Shown here: one piece after another, positions 9,974 to 18,506 of the stretch | Layout: each line of letters opens with the position of its first letter | Position numbering within the stretch: position 1 is the stretch's first letter | Source of the DNA: Opitutaceae bacterium | GTDB lineage: Bacteria > Verrucomicrobiota > Verrucomicrobiia > Opitutales > Opitutaceae | NCBI GenBank assembly: GCA_018402455.1 | Contig: JAGYIG010000001.1 | Span: 1 to 64,000 of the forward strand | DNA: 64,000 nt | Direction: 5' to 3' | Translations under genes and position numbers: made by a program | The notes under the pieces: generated by a model | Told to the model about the DNA's origin: nothing | Seen by the model: only the letters and a program-made list of their open reading frames with translations | Databases searched by the model: none

Positions 9974-10981
9974 TCACCGCGGGGTGACCGTGAGGGGCAG
10001 GAAGCCGAGATCGTTGGTCAGGGATCCGTCGAGACCACCATCCTGCCAAGTCGCTCCGTCGTTGTCGCTAAAGACGAGGCCCTCTTCGAAGCTCGCAGCC
10101 CAGACGCGCCCGGGGTGATGGGGGTCGTAGGTCAGAGTCAGCACATTGGGGCTGGGTAGTCCGTCCGCGCGGTTCTGCCAGCTGGCCCCGCCGTCGGTGG
10201 AGGTCCAAACCCCGACGCCCCAACCGCCGACAGCCAGGTGGTTGGCATCGTGCGGATCGATGGCGCAGGCATAGAGGTTGGCGGAAGCCACCTCGGGCGC
10301 CGTGAGTTTCCAGGCGTTGCCGTCATCGGTCGACAGCCAGGCCCCCTGTCCCTCGGTTACGGCCAACCAGGTGTTCGGTTGATCAACCCCGCGGCGCAGT
10401 CGTAGCACGTGGGCCGAAGGCACCCCTTTGACCTGATGCCACCAATCCCCCCGGTCGGTGGTCACGAACAGGCCGCCCGCGGTCCCGGCGAGCAGGCGGG
10501 CGGGATTGGCTTCGTCCATCACGATGGTGCGGGAAAACCGTTCCGAGAGCCCGTCGTCAATTGAGGTCCAGCTGTCGCCGCCATCGAGTGAACGCAGGAG
10601 CCCCCAGCCGCTGCTAGCGTACACCTTTTGGCCATCGGTGGGGTCGATGACGAGGGCGGTCACGTCGCTTTCGCGCCAGCCGGTGACCAGGCGCCAGGAA
10701 TCGCCGCCATCCGTGCTGCGCACAATGCCGTTGCCACACGCCAAAAAGACGCGGGACGCATCGGCGGGATCCACCGCTGCGCTGGAAACCTGCTGGATCT
10801 TGGGGCCATAGGGGACCCAGCCGTCGTCAGGCAGGCGCACGAAGATGCCGGCATCGGTGGGGATGGAGGAGTTGCGCTGGGCCTTGGTGAAGGCCGCGGC
10901 GGTGAACAACACCGAGGTGGGTTCAGCCGTGAGACCGACGGCGAGAGTTGCGGTGGCGAGAAGGGAGGCGAAGCGTTTCAT
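9974..10981 (-). CDS. Secreted BNR/VPS10-type beta-propeller protein
   Basis: A 335-residue protein with an N-terminal signal peptide (MKRFASLLATATLAVGLTA). At least four repeats carry the S-T-D-G-G-x-S/T-W Asp-box pattern (IVRSTDGGDSWRL, LLRSLDGGDSWTS, VWTSTDGGASWQN, VFSDNDGATWQD). Such repeats build beta-propellers found in sialidases and sortilin-like proteins, but no sialidase catalytic residues can be assigned. Its ATG overlaps the stop codon of the upstream gene in an ATGA arrangement (10978-10981), so both are almost certainly co-translated. Likely periplasmic or extracellular. Confidence 0.78.
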   Translation of the reverse strand: MKRFASLLATATLAVGLTAEPTSVLFTAAAFTKAQRNSSIPTDAGIFVRLPDDGWVPYGPKIQQVSSAAVDPADASRVFLACGNGIVRSTDGGDSWRLVTGWRESDVTALVIDPTDGQKVYASSGWGLLRSLDGGDSWTSIDDGLSERFSRTIVMDEANPARLLAGTAGGLFVTTDRGDWWHQVKGVPSAHVLRLRRGVDQPNTWLAVTEGQGAWLSTDDGNAWKLTAPEVASANLYACAIDPHDANHLAVGGWGVGVWTSTDGGASWQNRADGLPSPNVLTLTYDPHHPGRVWAASFEEGLVFSDNDGATWQDGGLDGSLTNDLGFLPLTVTPR

Positions 10982-12903
10982 CGGGCGGTGGGGGAAACCG
11001 AGGTGGTAAGTTGGTTGGATTTGAAATCGAGGCGGCGGGTCTCTTGGCCGTGTTGCAGTTCCAACACATTTTCACCGCGCACCCCCTTCAGGAAGGGGCC
11101 TTCATAAAGTGGCCAGGCATCGTAGTCGATGGGCTCACCATTGATTCGGGGAGTCTGACCGTAGGTGCCCTCCAGCGTGGTGCCCGCCAACGTGGTGAAG
11201 CTCACGGCGACGGTGGGCTGCAGCGAAAACGTCAGGGGCAAGGCCTTGACCGCCGCCATAAATGCCGCGAACGACTCGAACTCATGTTCAGCGGCGAACT
11301 GGGCGATGTAGCCGTTGGTGGGCGATTCACTCACGTAGACCTGATGCCCCGTGCCCCACTCGTGGTGACCGGAGCTGATCCAGGCCCCGGCTCCGCCCGC
11401 GAGGAGTCCGGTCCAGTCGGTGGGGCGCCATTCGCCCGCCACGAAGGGCCGATAAGCAATGTAGGTGGTGCCACCTTGGGCGAAGATCCAACCGGAAGGG
11501 TCCTCCGTGCGGTTGACCAGATCCCGGGAGAAAAAGGTGTTGAGGTGCGGGAAGGTTGTGCCGGCCGGGATGTCATAAAGGCCAATGACCGTGGACTCGT
11601 GCTGAAACACCTGTTCGTGGGGTGACCCGCTCATGAGTTTGTCCGGGGAGTTGTAGTCGACCTTGGAGCGGGCGATCAGATCGACGACCGTATCCCACTC
11701 CGCGCCGAAAAACATCGTCCCCTCCAGCGGCGAGTAATAGGGGTGCAGGGCAAAAAACGTGCTGGCGATGCCGAGGGGTTTTTCTTCGTGCCAGTTCAAA
11801 CTCCAGGTCTGCTGTTGGATCGGCTGGAGCAGGCCCCCCTGAGTTGATCCGACCATGTAGTCCGCCGTCATGTAAGAGTATTTATAGACCTCCTTGGTGC
11901 GGTGGCCGGCGAGTTCGATCGACTCGGGACCGGCATGGCGCATGCGCCAACGGGTACGTTTGAGTTCCCGGTGCACGTAGGACTCCGAGCGGTCCGTGGC
12001 GATGCGTTGGAGGATCGTGGGAGGCGCGTAGCCGCTCAGTGCCACAATCAAGGCCGAGCCGTTGAGCTGCATCTCGCCCTGCCCCCACAGGAGCCAAGCT
12101 AAGGCCGACGAGGCGGCCAGGGCCGGTTGAATGGTGTGTTTGGGGTAGATCCGACTGTGCGCGCCGCCGTAGACCCCGCCGATGTTTTCCACCGCGAAGT
12201 CGGCGAGATCGATTTCGAGCATCATCTCGGCTCGGTGGCGGAGTTCTTTGTCCTCACACCACACCGCGAGCAGAGTCAGCGCGGAGACGAAGGGATCGAT
12301 GTAGTTGGGGGAGTCATACTCACCCCGACCATAGGCGGTGGTGATGCGGATCGATTCCAGCAAGTAGGCTTTGGCCTCGGCGCGGTTTTCAGCTGAAGTC
12401 TTGCCGTTGTACCACTCGGATCCCGGCAGGTCAGGCCAAACTTCCGCCGCCAGATAGATGCTGGCGTAATACATCAGCCAATGATTCTCGGTGTCGCCGC
12501 GGTAGGGGAAATAGGTCTTCCAGGCTTCGCGGATGACCGCCCAATCCTCAGGCGCAAGGTTGTCGCGACCGGCCTGCATCACCAAGACCATGGGGTACAT
12601 CCAAAACATGGCCCCCCGGGGTGATTCGGTCAGGGCGCGGAGCCGGCCCCGCGCCCATGCGAGGTTGGTGCCTTGGGCGAAGTTGACCGCCACATCGTGC
12701 AGCCCGCCGCGCTCAAGATTCGCGGGGTCGGTGCGTTCAAGGTAGGCCGCGATCAATTCCTGCCGGCGCTCCTGAAAAGCGGCGGCCAGCGGGCCATCGG
12801 TTAACGGAGCGGTTGGCGGGGTGGCGGCGAACAACGGTCCCGCCGCCAGTAAACCGACGATCAGGAGCCCGGGCACCAGACGAAAAGAAAAAGGGGATTT
12901 CAT
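10978..12903 (-). CDS. Large secreted protein of unknown function, likely alpha/alpha toroid
   Basis: The protein has 641 residues from the ATG giving MKSPFSFRLVPG, with a clear signal peptide ending near AGPLFA. The first half is helix-rich with tryptophan- and tyrosine-rich segments (ENHWLMYYASIYLAAEVW, SPNYIDPFVSALTLLAVW) like those of alpha/alpha-barrel glycosidases and polysaccharide lyases. The second half looks beta-rich and ends with a short beta domain, as in some polysaccharide lyases. I do not recognise a named family or catalytic residues. It is coupled by a 4-base stop/start overlap to the BNR-repeat protein, suggesting that the two act together outside the cytoplasm. Confidence 0.7.
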   Translation of the reverse strand: MKSPFSFRLVPGLLIVGLLAAGPLFAATPPTAPLTDGPLAAAFQERRQELIAAYLERTDPANLERGGLHDVAVNFAQGTNLAWARGRLRALTESPRGAMFWMYPMVLVMQAGRDNLAPEDWAVIREAWKTYFPYRGDTENHWLMYYASIYLAAEVWPDLPGSEWYNGKTSAENRAEAKAYLLESIRITTAYGRGEYDSPNYIDPFVSALTLLAVWCEDKELRHRAEMMLEIDLADFAVENIGGVYGGAHSRIYPKHTIQPALAASSALAWLLWGQGEMQLNGSALIVALSGYAPPTILQRIATDRSESYVHRELKRTRWRMRHAGPESIELAGHRTKEVYKYSYMTADYMVGSTQGGLLQPIQQQTWSLNWHEEKPLGIASTFFALHPYYSPLEGTMFFGAEWDTVVDLIARSKVDYNSPDKLMSGSPHEQVFQHESTVIGLYDIPAGTTFPHLNTFFSRDLVNRTEDPSGWIFAQGGTTYIAYRPFVAGEWRPTDWTGLLAGGAGAWISSGHHEWGTGHQVYVSESPTNGYIAQFAAEHEFESFAAFMAAVKALPLTFSLQPTVAVSFTTLAGTTLEGTYGQTPRINGEPIDYDAWPLYEGPFLKGVRGENVLELQHGQETRRLDFKSNQLTTSVSPTAR

Positions 12904-13033
12904 GAGCAGCCGGAAACTGGCGCACCCCGCGGGAAAGCGGAAGTGCAAGTGGCATGAAAATTAAATTACGTCGGTCAAACGTCGGGTCGGCGCGCCAGTT
13001 GACTGTGCCCGCGGGTGGGGGCACCTTCTGCTC

Positions 13034-14647
13034 ATGTCCAAGTCCAAATCTCCCGCGGTCGTGAAGGTCCGCCGGGCCACCCGCACCGATATCCCGGACT
13101 TGGTGGAACTCAATATTGCCGCCTACCCCAACCTCGCGGAAGACAACATCGTCTGGGGAGAGTCGCACCTGGCCAGCCACCTGCGCATCTTTCCCCAAGG
13201 CCAGTTTGTGGCCGAAGTGAAAGGCAGGATCGTGGGGGCCGCCTCCACCTTAGTGGTGAATATGGGGCCGGATGCCCTACGCAACCACACGTGGTCGGGC
13301 GTAACCGACAGTGGCTATTTCACCAACCATGACATCGCGGCGGACACCCTGTATGGAGCGGATGTCTACGTGCACCCCGATGCCCGGGGCCTCGGGGTGG
13401 GGGCGGCCTTGTATGACGCCCGCCGCAAGCTGTGCCGCAAACTCAACAAGCGCCGCATCTTGGCGGGAGGACGGCTGTGGAACTACCGGGAGCATGCCGA
13501 CAAGTTTTCCCCGCAGGAATACGCGGAACTGGTGGCCGCCGGGGAGATGCGGGATCTCGTATTGAGCTTCCAACTACGCGAAGGGTTTCAACTGCGGCGG
13601 GTCATGCCCAACTACCTGCAGGATCCCAACAGCCGCAACCACGCCAGCCTCATCGAGTGGCTGAACCCGGACTACAATCCGGAGAAATCAGGCGCCCGCA
13701 AGGTGCGGGTGGCGTGCGTGCAGTATCAGATGCGCGAGGTGACCTCTTTTGAGGAGTTCGCCCGCCAGGTGAACTACTTCGTGGACGTGGCGGCCGACAG
13801 TGACGCCGATTTTGTGCTCTTTCCGGAACTGTTTTCCGTGCAGCTGCTTTCCATGACCAAGACCAAGTCCCCACGGGAGGGGATGCGCCAGTTGGCCAAG
13901 TATGCGCCCCGACTGGTCAAGCTTATGAGCAAACTCGCGGTTCAATATGGGGTCACCTTGATCAGCGGAGGCCACCCCACCAAGGTCGGTCGGGAGCTGC
14001 GCAACGTCGCCAGCATCTGCCTGCCCGATGGCTCCGTGACCGAACAGCACAAACTCCACATCACCCCGAACGAGCGAAAATGGTGGGGCATCAGTGGCGG
14101 GCACCCCCTGCCGGTAATCGAGGCCCCCAATGCCAAAGTCGGCGTGTTGATCTGTTACGACTCCGAATTCCCCGAAGCCGCCCGTTACCTGGCCGATCAA
14201 GGGGCGGAAATTATCTTTGTGCCGTTTTGCACCAACGATCGGCAGGGTTACCTGCGCGTGCGCACCTGCTCGGCCGCGCGGGCGGTGGAGAACCAGGTCT
14301 ACGTGGCTCTCGCGGGCAACGTGGGTAACCTGCCCGATGTGGAAAACATGGACGTTCAGTATGGCCAGGCCGCCATTTTAACGCCATCAGATTTCATGTT
14401 CGCTCGCGACGGCATCGCGGCGGAAGCCGACTCCAACGAAGAAACCGTGCTCATCTGTGACTTGGACCTTGATGACCTCCATGAGGCGCGCGCGCTGGGC
14501 ACGGTCACGCCGCGACTGGACCGCCGGGAAGACCTCTTCCAAATGCAGACCCACTTGGTCCCCTTGCCCGCCGCCCAACCGGATGCGATCGGCCCGCTCG
14601 GATCCCAACGCGACTGGAGCAGGGAGCAGAACCCGGAGGGCGGCTGA
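13034..14647 (+). CDS. GNAT acetyltransferase / carbon-nitrogen hydrolase fusion
   Basis: The 537-residue fusion protein has an N-terminal GNAT domain (about residues 10-200, with the acetyl-CoA loop DARGLGVGAALYDARR) and a C-terminal nitrilase-superfamily domain (about 225-520). The nitrilase catalytic triad is visible: Glu265 (FPELF), Lys340 (EQHKLHI) and Cys374 (LICYDSEFPEAAR). This fused architecture is known in several bacterial phyla, but its substrate is not established. It probably hydrolyses a C-N bond of an amide and acetylates an amine. It is divergent from the 641-residue secreted protein gene. Confidence 0.9.
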   Translation: MSKSKSPAVVKVRRATRTDIPDLVELNIAAYPNLAEDNIVWGESHLASHLRIFPQGQFVAEVKGRIVGAASTLVVNMGPDALRNHTWSGVTDSGYFTNHDIAADTLYGADVYVHPDARGLGVGAALYDARRKLCRKLNKRRILAGGRLWNYREHADKFSPQEYAELVAAGEMRDLVLSFQLREGFQLRRVMPNYLQDPNSRNHASLIEWLNPDYNPEKSGARKVRVACVQYQMREVTSFEEFARQVNYFVDVAADSDADFVLFPELFSVQLLSMTKTKSPREGMRQLAKYAPRLVKLMSKLAVQYGVTLISGGHPTKVGRELRNVASICLPDGSVTEQHKLHITPNERKWWGISGGHPLPVIEAPNAKVGVLICYDSEFPEAARYLADQGAEIIFVPFCTNDRQGYLRVRTCSAARAVENQVYVALAGNVGNLPDVENMDVQYGQAAILTPSDFMFARDGIAAEADSNEETVLICDLDLDDLHEARALGTVTPRLDRREDLFQMQTHLVPLPAAQPDAIGPLGSQRDWSREQNPEGG

Positions 14648-14721
14648 ACGGGGGCGGCGCCTAAACTCGCGTTGCCGGACCGACTTGCCTTGGAACCATT
14701 CGCCTTTAAACCAGCCCCCTT

Positions 14722-15069
14722 ATGCAAAAAGGACAACGCGTCGTCTGCACCAACGACACCTTCTCGGTGGTGGTGCGCTCGATCTACGAACAACTGCCGA
14801 ACAAAGGGGAGACGTACACCATTCGGGACGTGTTTCTCGGTCGCGAAAAAATCGTGAAGGGCGGTGATTCGGCCACGGTCGGACTGCTGTTGGAGGAACT
14901 GCACAACCCGGCGGATCCGTTTCACGCGGACTCGCAGGAGCTCGGGTTTTCCTCCGAACGGTTTGCCCCGCTGGAAGAGCTGCCGCCGGAAGCTGCTTAT
15001 GCCTCCGCCGAGCAGGAACTCGAATTGGTGGGACCTGGACCAGGGCCCACGAAATGGGATATCCCCTAG
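14722..15069 (+). CDS. Conserved hypothetical protein, 115 residues
   Basis: A small acidic soluble protein beginning MQKGQRVVCTNDTF. The first 60 residues look like a compact beta-rich domain (VVVRSIYEQLPNKGETYTIR), and the last 50 are acidic and proline-rich (LEELPPEAAYAS, then LELVGPGPGPTKWDIP). No family is recognised. It follows the GNAT-nitrilase gene by 74 bases on the same strand and ends about 40 bases before the H1-like gene's terminator, with which it converges. Confidence 0.6.
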   Translation: MQKGQRVVCTNDTFSVVVRSIYEQLPNKGETYTIRDVFLGREKIVKGGDSATVGLLLEELHNPADPFHADSQELGFSSERFAPLEELPPEAAYASAEQELELVGPGPGPTKWDIP

Positions 15070-15111
15070 TGCCCGTGCCGCGCCGCCCGCGTGCCATGTG
15101 CTCCCCCTTCC

Positions 15112-15144
15112 AAAAAAAAGCAGCCGTCCCGAAGGACGGCTGCT
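15112..15144 (-). terminator. Strong intrinsic terminator of the H1-like gene
   Basis: Read on the minus strand, a stem of AGCAGCCGTCC pairing with GGACGGCTGCT around a 4-base loop is followed by eight T residues. This is a textbook Rho-independent terminator 25 bases beyond the stop of the H1-like gene. The plus-strand reading has no T-run directly after the stem, so it acts mainly in one direction. Confidence 0.9.
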
Positions 15145-15169
15145 GTGAGTTATTTTGGTGAAGTCTAAC

Positions 15170-15373
15170 TTACTTCTTTTTGGCCGGGGCCTTCTTAGCC
15201 ACCTTCTTGGCGACTTTTTTGACGGCCTTCTTAACGGCCTTCACCGCCTTTTTGGCCGGTGCTTTTTTCTTAGCGGGTGCCGCTTTCTTAGCCGGGGCCT
15301 TTTTGGCCGGGGCCTTTTTAGCAGGCGCCTTTTTCGTAGCAGCTTTCTTCACCGTTTTTTTGGCTTTTGCCAT
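15170..15373 (-). CDS. Histone H1-like lysine/alanine-rich DNA-binding protein
   Basis: The protein has 67 residues made almost only of lysine, alanine, proline and valine, with repeated KKAPAKKAPAKK units and a VKKVAKKVAKK tail. It resembles the C-terminal tail of eukaryotic histone H1 and bacterial Hc1/Hc2-type nucleoid proteins, so it probably binds DNA or RNA non-specifically and compacts the nucleoid. The ATG has a good Shine-Dalgarno sequence (TAGGAGACTACTATG). A long leader with a hairpin and a strong terminator imply a single-gene, highly expressed transcript. The low complexity prevents firm family assignment. Confidence 0.85.
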   Translation of the reverse strand: MAKAKKTVKKAATKKAPAKKAPAKKAPAKKAAPAKKKAPAKKAVKAVKKAVKKVAKKVAKKAPAKKK

Positions 15374-15448
15374 AGTAGTCTCCTATTTGGGGATCTTTGG
15401 GTTGGTTCTGATCTAACATCCGGTTGGTTGGAGAACCGCTCGGACATT

Positions 15449-15465
15449 TGGCGCACCGTGCGCCA
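15449..15465 (-). promoter_or_regulatory. Hairpin in the leader of the H1-like gene
   Basis: A perfect 7-bp inverted repeat (TGGCGCA, loop CCG, TGCGCCA) lies about 76 bases upstream of the H1-like start codon. It could be an operator or a 5'-UTR hairpin that affects mRNA stability. The 272-base gap between this gene and the lipoate-ligase-like gene is otherwise AT-rich near 15500-15590, where the promoter probably lies; I could not fix a convincing -35/-10 pair. Confidence 0.35.
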
Positions 15466-15591
15466 TGGGGTCTGAGCTTCCTTCACTCGTAATCAATTGC
15501 AAGTATCCAGTGCGGTTGGTTTACGAATTTATCAACGCTGAAAAATACCGCAAAACCCTGCGTAATCATAAATTGAATACGCCGATTTTTC

Positions 15592-15607
15592 GGCCGGCAA
15601 GCCGGCC
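15592..15607. repeat. GC-rich palindrome, REP-like
   Basis: GGCCGGC and GCCGGCC are separated by AA, forming a perfect 7-bp stem about 40 bases beyond the stop of the lipoate-ligase-like gene. On the minus strand the stem is followed by GAAAAATCGG, not a T-run. It is similar in style to other GC palindromes in the window and may be a repeat or a transcript-end stabiliser. Confidence 0.45.
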
Positions 15608-15645
15608 CGACACGTCGCCGACCCGAAACCTTTTTTGAATGTGCC

Positions 15646-16392
15646 CTAGCGTCGTGCCAGCCAGGCCTCGGAGGTATAGTTTTCGGCTAGCGCATCGACG
15701 GCGTCATCCCACGCCTCCGGCCACGGTTGGGGTTGCGGCGTTTCGTGCAACAGGTGACCGAGGCCTTCCACCAAACTCATTTCAAACGCGGCCCAATCAA
15801 TCGGTCCGACGGCGGTCCGCGCGAGCGACCCTTGGAAAAGCAGGCCGCGTTTGCCCCGCTTTTGAGCGGCGCCCGCCAGCTTTTCCCGAGTGTCCACGTG
15901 GATCACATCCGCCGGCTCCGCCCGGTTGAAACAAACCGCTGCCCCGGTGGTGGGCGGGGAAGAATCACCCGGCGGTTGGAGCACCGCCGGGCACCCCCAT
16001 GCGGTCAACGTGCGGGCGATGACGTCGTGCACCGCGGCGTAACTGACGGGCGCCGGGGCCGCGCCCAATTCGTGTCCGGGCGGGAGGACCAACGCATACG
16101 TCCAATCGTCGCGATGATCGACGAGGCCTCCCCCGGTGGGGCGGCGACACCACTCGAGGTCAGCCGCGGCCGGCCCCAGCTGGGTCGACACTTCGGCCAG
16201 GCGTTGGGCGTAGCCGAAGGTGACGGCCGGTCGGTGCCAACCATAGTGCCGCCACCGGGCATGGCTGGGATCGGGGTAGTGCTGCAGCATCAAGAAATCC
16301 GTCGCCATATTGGCGGCGGCGGAATCGGAACGGGTTGGCAACAGGTCCAGGGGCATGAAACGACAACGGGAACCGAATGGTTCAATGCCCAT
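15646..16392 (-). CDS. Lipoate/biotin protein ligase family protein
   Basis: The 248-residue protein belongs to the lipoyl/biotinyl protein ligase (LplA/LipM/BirA-fold) family. Characteristic features are the ATG-near motif SAAANMATDFLML, the RRPTGGGLVDH substrate-binding loop (about residues 83-93) and a lysine-rich loop KLAGAAQKRGKRGLLFQGS that matches the catalytic lysine region. It would transfer lipoate or octanoate to E2 subunits or GcvH; which one cannot be told. The ATG at 16392 overlaps the sixA-like stop by 11 bases, supporting coupling. An ATG at 16356 is an alternative start. Confidence 0.8.
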   Translation of the reverse strand: MGIEPFGSRCRFMPLDLLPTRSDSAAANMATDFLMLQHYPDPSHARWRHYGWHRPAVTFGYAQRLAEVSTQLGPAAADLEWCRRPTGGGLVDHRDDWTYALVLPPGHELGAAPAPVSYAAVHDVIARTLTAWGCPAVLQPPGDSSPPTTGAAVCFNRAEPADVIHVDTREKLAGAAQKRGKRGLLFQGSLARTAVGPIDWAAFEMSLVEGLGHLLHETPQPQPWPEAWDDAVDALAENYTSEAWLARR

Positions 16393-16885
16393 CGGGCAAA
16401 AACTCCGGCGAGAACTGCCAGGCTACCCGCCAGCGGGCGAGCCCCGTGTCGACGAAGTTGGCATCGCTGCGCCGTAGCGCGAGCACGGCATTCTTTTTAA
16501 AGTGAAACAAAGGCGGGCTCGCGTGCCCGGCCACCAACAGCGAAGCCAAGGCACTCAAATGCGGCTGATGTCCCACGAGGGCGACATCGTGCGTGGTCGG
16601 GTAGAGGCGCAACCTCTCGGCCATGATCGCCGGATCATCGAGCGGCAACAATCCGTCGGTTTCGACCAGCGCGATTTCCGGGTCCAGCTCGGTTATCAGA
16701 CCCGCCGCCGTGGCGAAGGCGCGTTGTAGGGGGCTGTGCCAGACCTGAGCGGGGCGAAGGCAGCCGTTGGCCTTGAAGAACCCCGCGGCTTGGTGGGTGA
16801 TTTTCCGCCCGCGTTCGCTCAAGGGGCGTTGGGCGTCGTCGGCGTGATCCAAGGCGTGGGCATGGCGGATCAAAAACAAGCGCAT
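16382..16885 (-). CDS. sixA: SixA-type phosphohistidine phosphatase
   Basis: The 167-residue protein belongs to the histidine phosphatase superfamily. The catalytic RHG-like motif appears as LIRHAHALDHA at the N-terminus, the second histidine fits the VALVGHQPHL segment, and PLSERGRKIT and SPLQRAFATA are typical SixA landmarks. SixA removes phosphate from histidine, for example on HPt domains or PTS proteins. Its location directly after a hybrid histidine kinase gene suggests a role in the same phosphorelay, although this is an inference. The start at MRLFLIRHAHA matches the family. Confidence 0.85.
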   Translation of the reverse strand: MRLFLIRHAHALDHADDAQRPLSERGRKITHQAAGFFKANGCLRPAQVWHSPLQRAFATAAGLITELDPEIALVETDGLLPLDDPAIMAERLRLYPTTHDVALVGHQPHLSALASLLVAGHASPPLFHFKKNAVLALRRSDANFVDTGLARWRVAWQFSPEFLPDGH

Positions 16886-16903
16886 GACCCGAGTGAGGCG
16901 CAA

Positions 16904-18465
16904 TCAGTCCTTGGCGTCGAGCAGGCTTCTGACTTCGAAGAGCAGGGAACTGAGGGCAAAGGGCTTGGGCAGCTGGACTTGGCGCTTGATCGGCAAACCG
17001 GCCATGGGCTCGCCCGCGATGTTGGGGATGCCCAGCACTCGGAGCCCCTGCTGGGCCCGATGGAGACGGCGCGCGAGCCTAGCCACCTCCCCATCCTCCG
17101 CCGTGGGGTCGGCGATCAGCAGATGGATGGCGCCCTTTAGACGTTTGATTTGGACGGCTGCAGTGGAGCAGCCACCGCAGGCGATGATCTCCATCCATCG
17201 GCGGCAAGGATGCCCTCGAGCATTTTGCGCACCGCGTCATCCGGTTCGATGATGAGCAGAGTCTCGCGGCCGCCGGTCACGGGTAAGGGGGCGAGTTTAC
17301 CGTGGACCGGATCGATCGGTTCTTTGGTCCGCGGCAGGTAGATCGCAAAGGTCGAACCCTGGCCGAGCTCGCTGTCAACGCGCACGTAGCCCCCACTCTG
17401 GGTGACCACGCCGTAAACCAGCGCGAGACCGAGGCCGGTGCCTTTCCCTTCGCTCTTGGTGGTGAAAAAAGGCTCGAAGAGGGTTTTGCGGGTTTCGGCG
17501 TTCATGCCGCAACCGTTGTCGGAGACCGACAGCAGGACGTAGTCACCGGGCTTGGGGTCGTTGGACCGGCGATGTTGGTCCGGGGTGACCACGGTGTTGC
17601 GGGTGCTCACGCTGATGCGTCCGCCTTCCCGAGTGGCGTCGCGGGCGTTTAATACCAGATTCAGAAACACCTGCTGCAGCTGCGTGGGATCGACGTGGAC
17701 ATTGCCCGTGTCCTCCGCGAGATCGATTTCCAGGGATCGATGATCCCCCAGGAGACGCGACAGAATATCCACGTGCTCCCGGACCAACCGATTGGGCTCG
17801 ATCACGCGCGGATCCATGGTCTGGCGGCGCCCGAAGGCGAGCAATTGGTGCACCAACACCGAGGCCCGGCGGCCGGCTTGGTGGATCTCCAACAACTCCT
17901 TGCTCACCGCGGAATCTTCGCCCAAGCGGTGATGCAGGATCTCGGTATAGCCGTTGATGATGGAAAGCAGGTTGTTGAAATCGTGAGCCACGCCGCCCGC
18001 CAATCGGCCCACCGCATCCAACCGTTGGGAATGCACCAGAGCCTCCCGCAGTTGGCGGTTTGCCGTGATGTCCCGATAGGTGATCATCAGCTGAGTGACC
18101 TCACCCTTCGCGTCAGTCAGCGAGCTGAGGGTCCAAGCGACGAAGATCAAATTCCCGTCTTTGCGTCTGAGATAGCCCTCGTGAGTCAGAGGGGCGGCGG
18201 CGGGCAAGCCTTTCATCCAGCGGCGCATGATCGTCAGGTCCTTGCGTTCGTTATGCAGCAAACCATGCGGCTGGCCCAACAGCTCAGCGGCTCGATAGCC
18301 CGAAATCTCAGCGAGAGCAGGATTGATGTGCTCAATCCTGAGCCCCTTCGGGCCGAAGTCAGGGTCGGCGATGATCACGCCCTCCGTCAGCCCCTTGTAA
18401 ACCCGCGAAAGCACGGTTGCACCGGGCGTGGCGCTGGCAGATGGGGTTGGGGAGGCAGTGGACAT
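16904..18465 (-). CDS. Hybrid sensor histidine kinase, receiver domain frameshifted
   Basis: A PAS domain (about residues 15-135) is followed by HisKA with the phosphoacceptor in [11 protein letters not shown] and by HATPase_c with N (LVLNARDAT), G1 (DNGCGM), F (FEPFFTTK) and G2 (GKGTGLGLA) boxes. A C-terminal receiver begins [16 protein letters not shown], but the frame stops at 17137; the rest ([14 protein letters not shown] through [14 protein letters not shown]) continues in another frame to a TGA at 16904. One extra G in the run near 17190 would restore ADGWEIIACGG. The receiver also has glutamate-proline-aspartate where an acidic pair is expected. No transmembrane segment is seen, so the sensor is cytoplasmic. 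It sits between pdxH and sixA on one strand. Confidence 0.85.
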
Positions 18466-18506
18466 GACGGGGTCGGGTGGGTAGGCCGGAGTGATCGCGT
18501 GGCCGG

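Noticed and set aside
15170-15373. Hydrophobic plus-strand frame opposite the H1-like gene, looking like a membrane protein
   Set aside because: It is the complement of lysine/alanine codons (giving Phe/Leu/Ala); the terminator, ribosome site and composition support the minus-strand gene.
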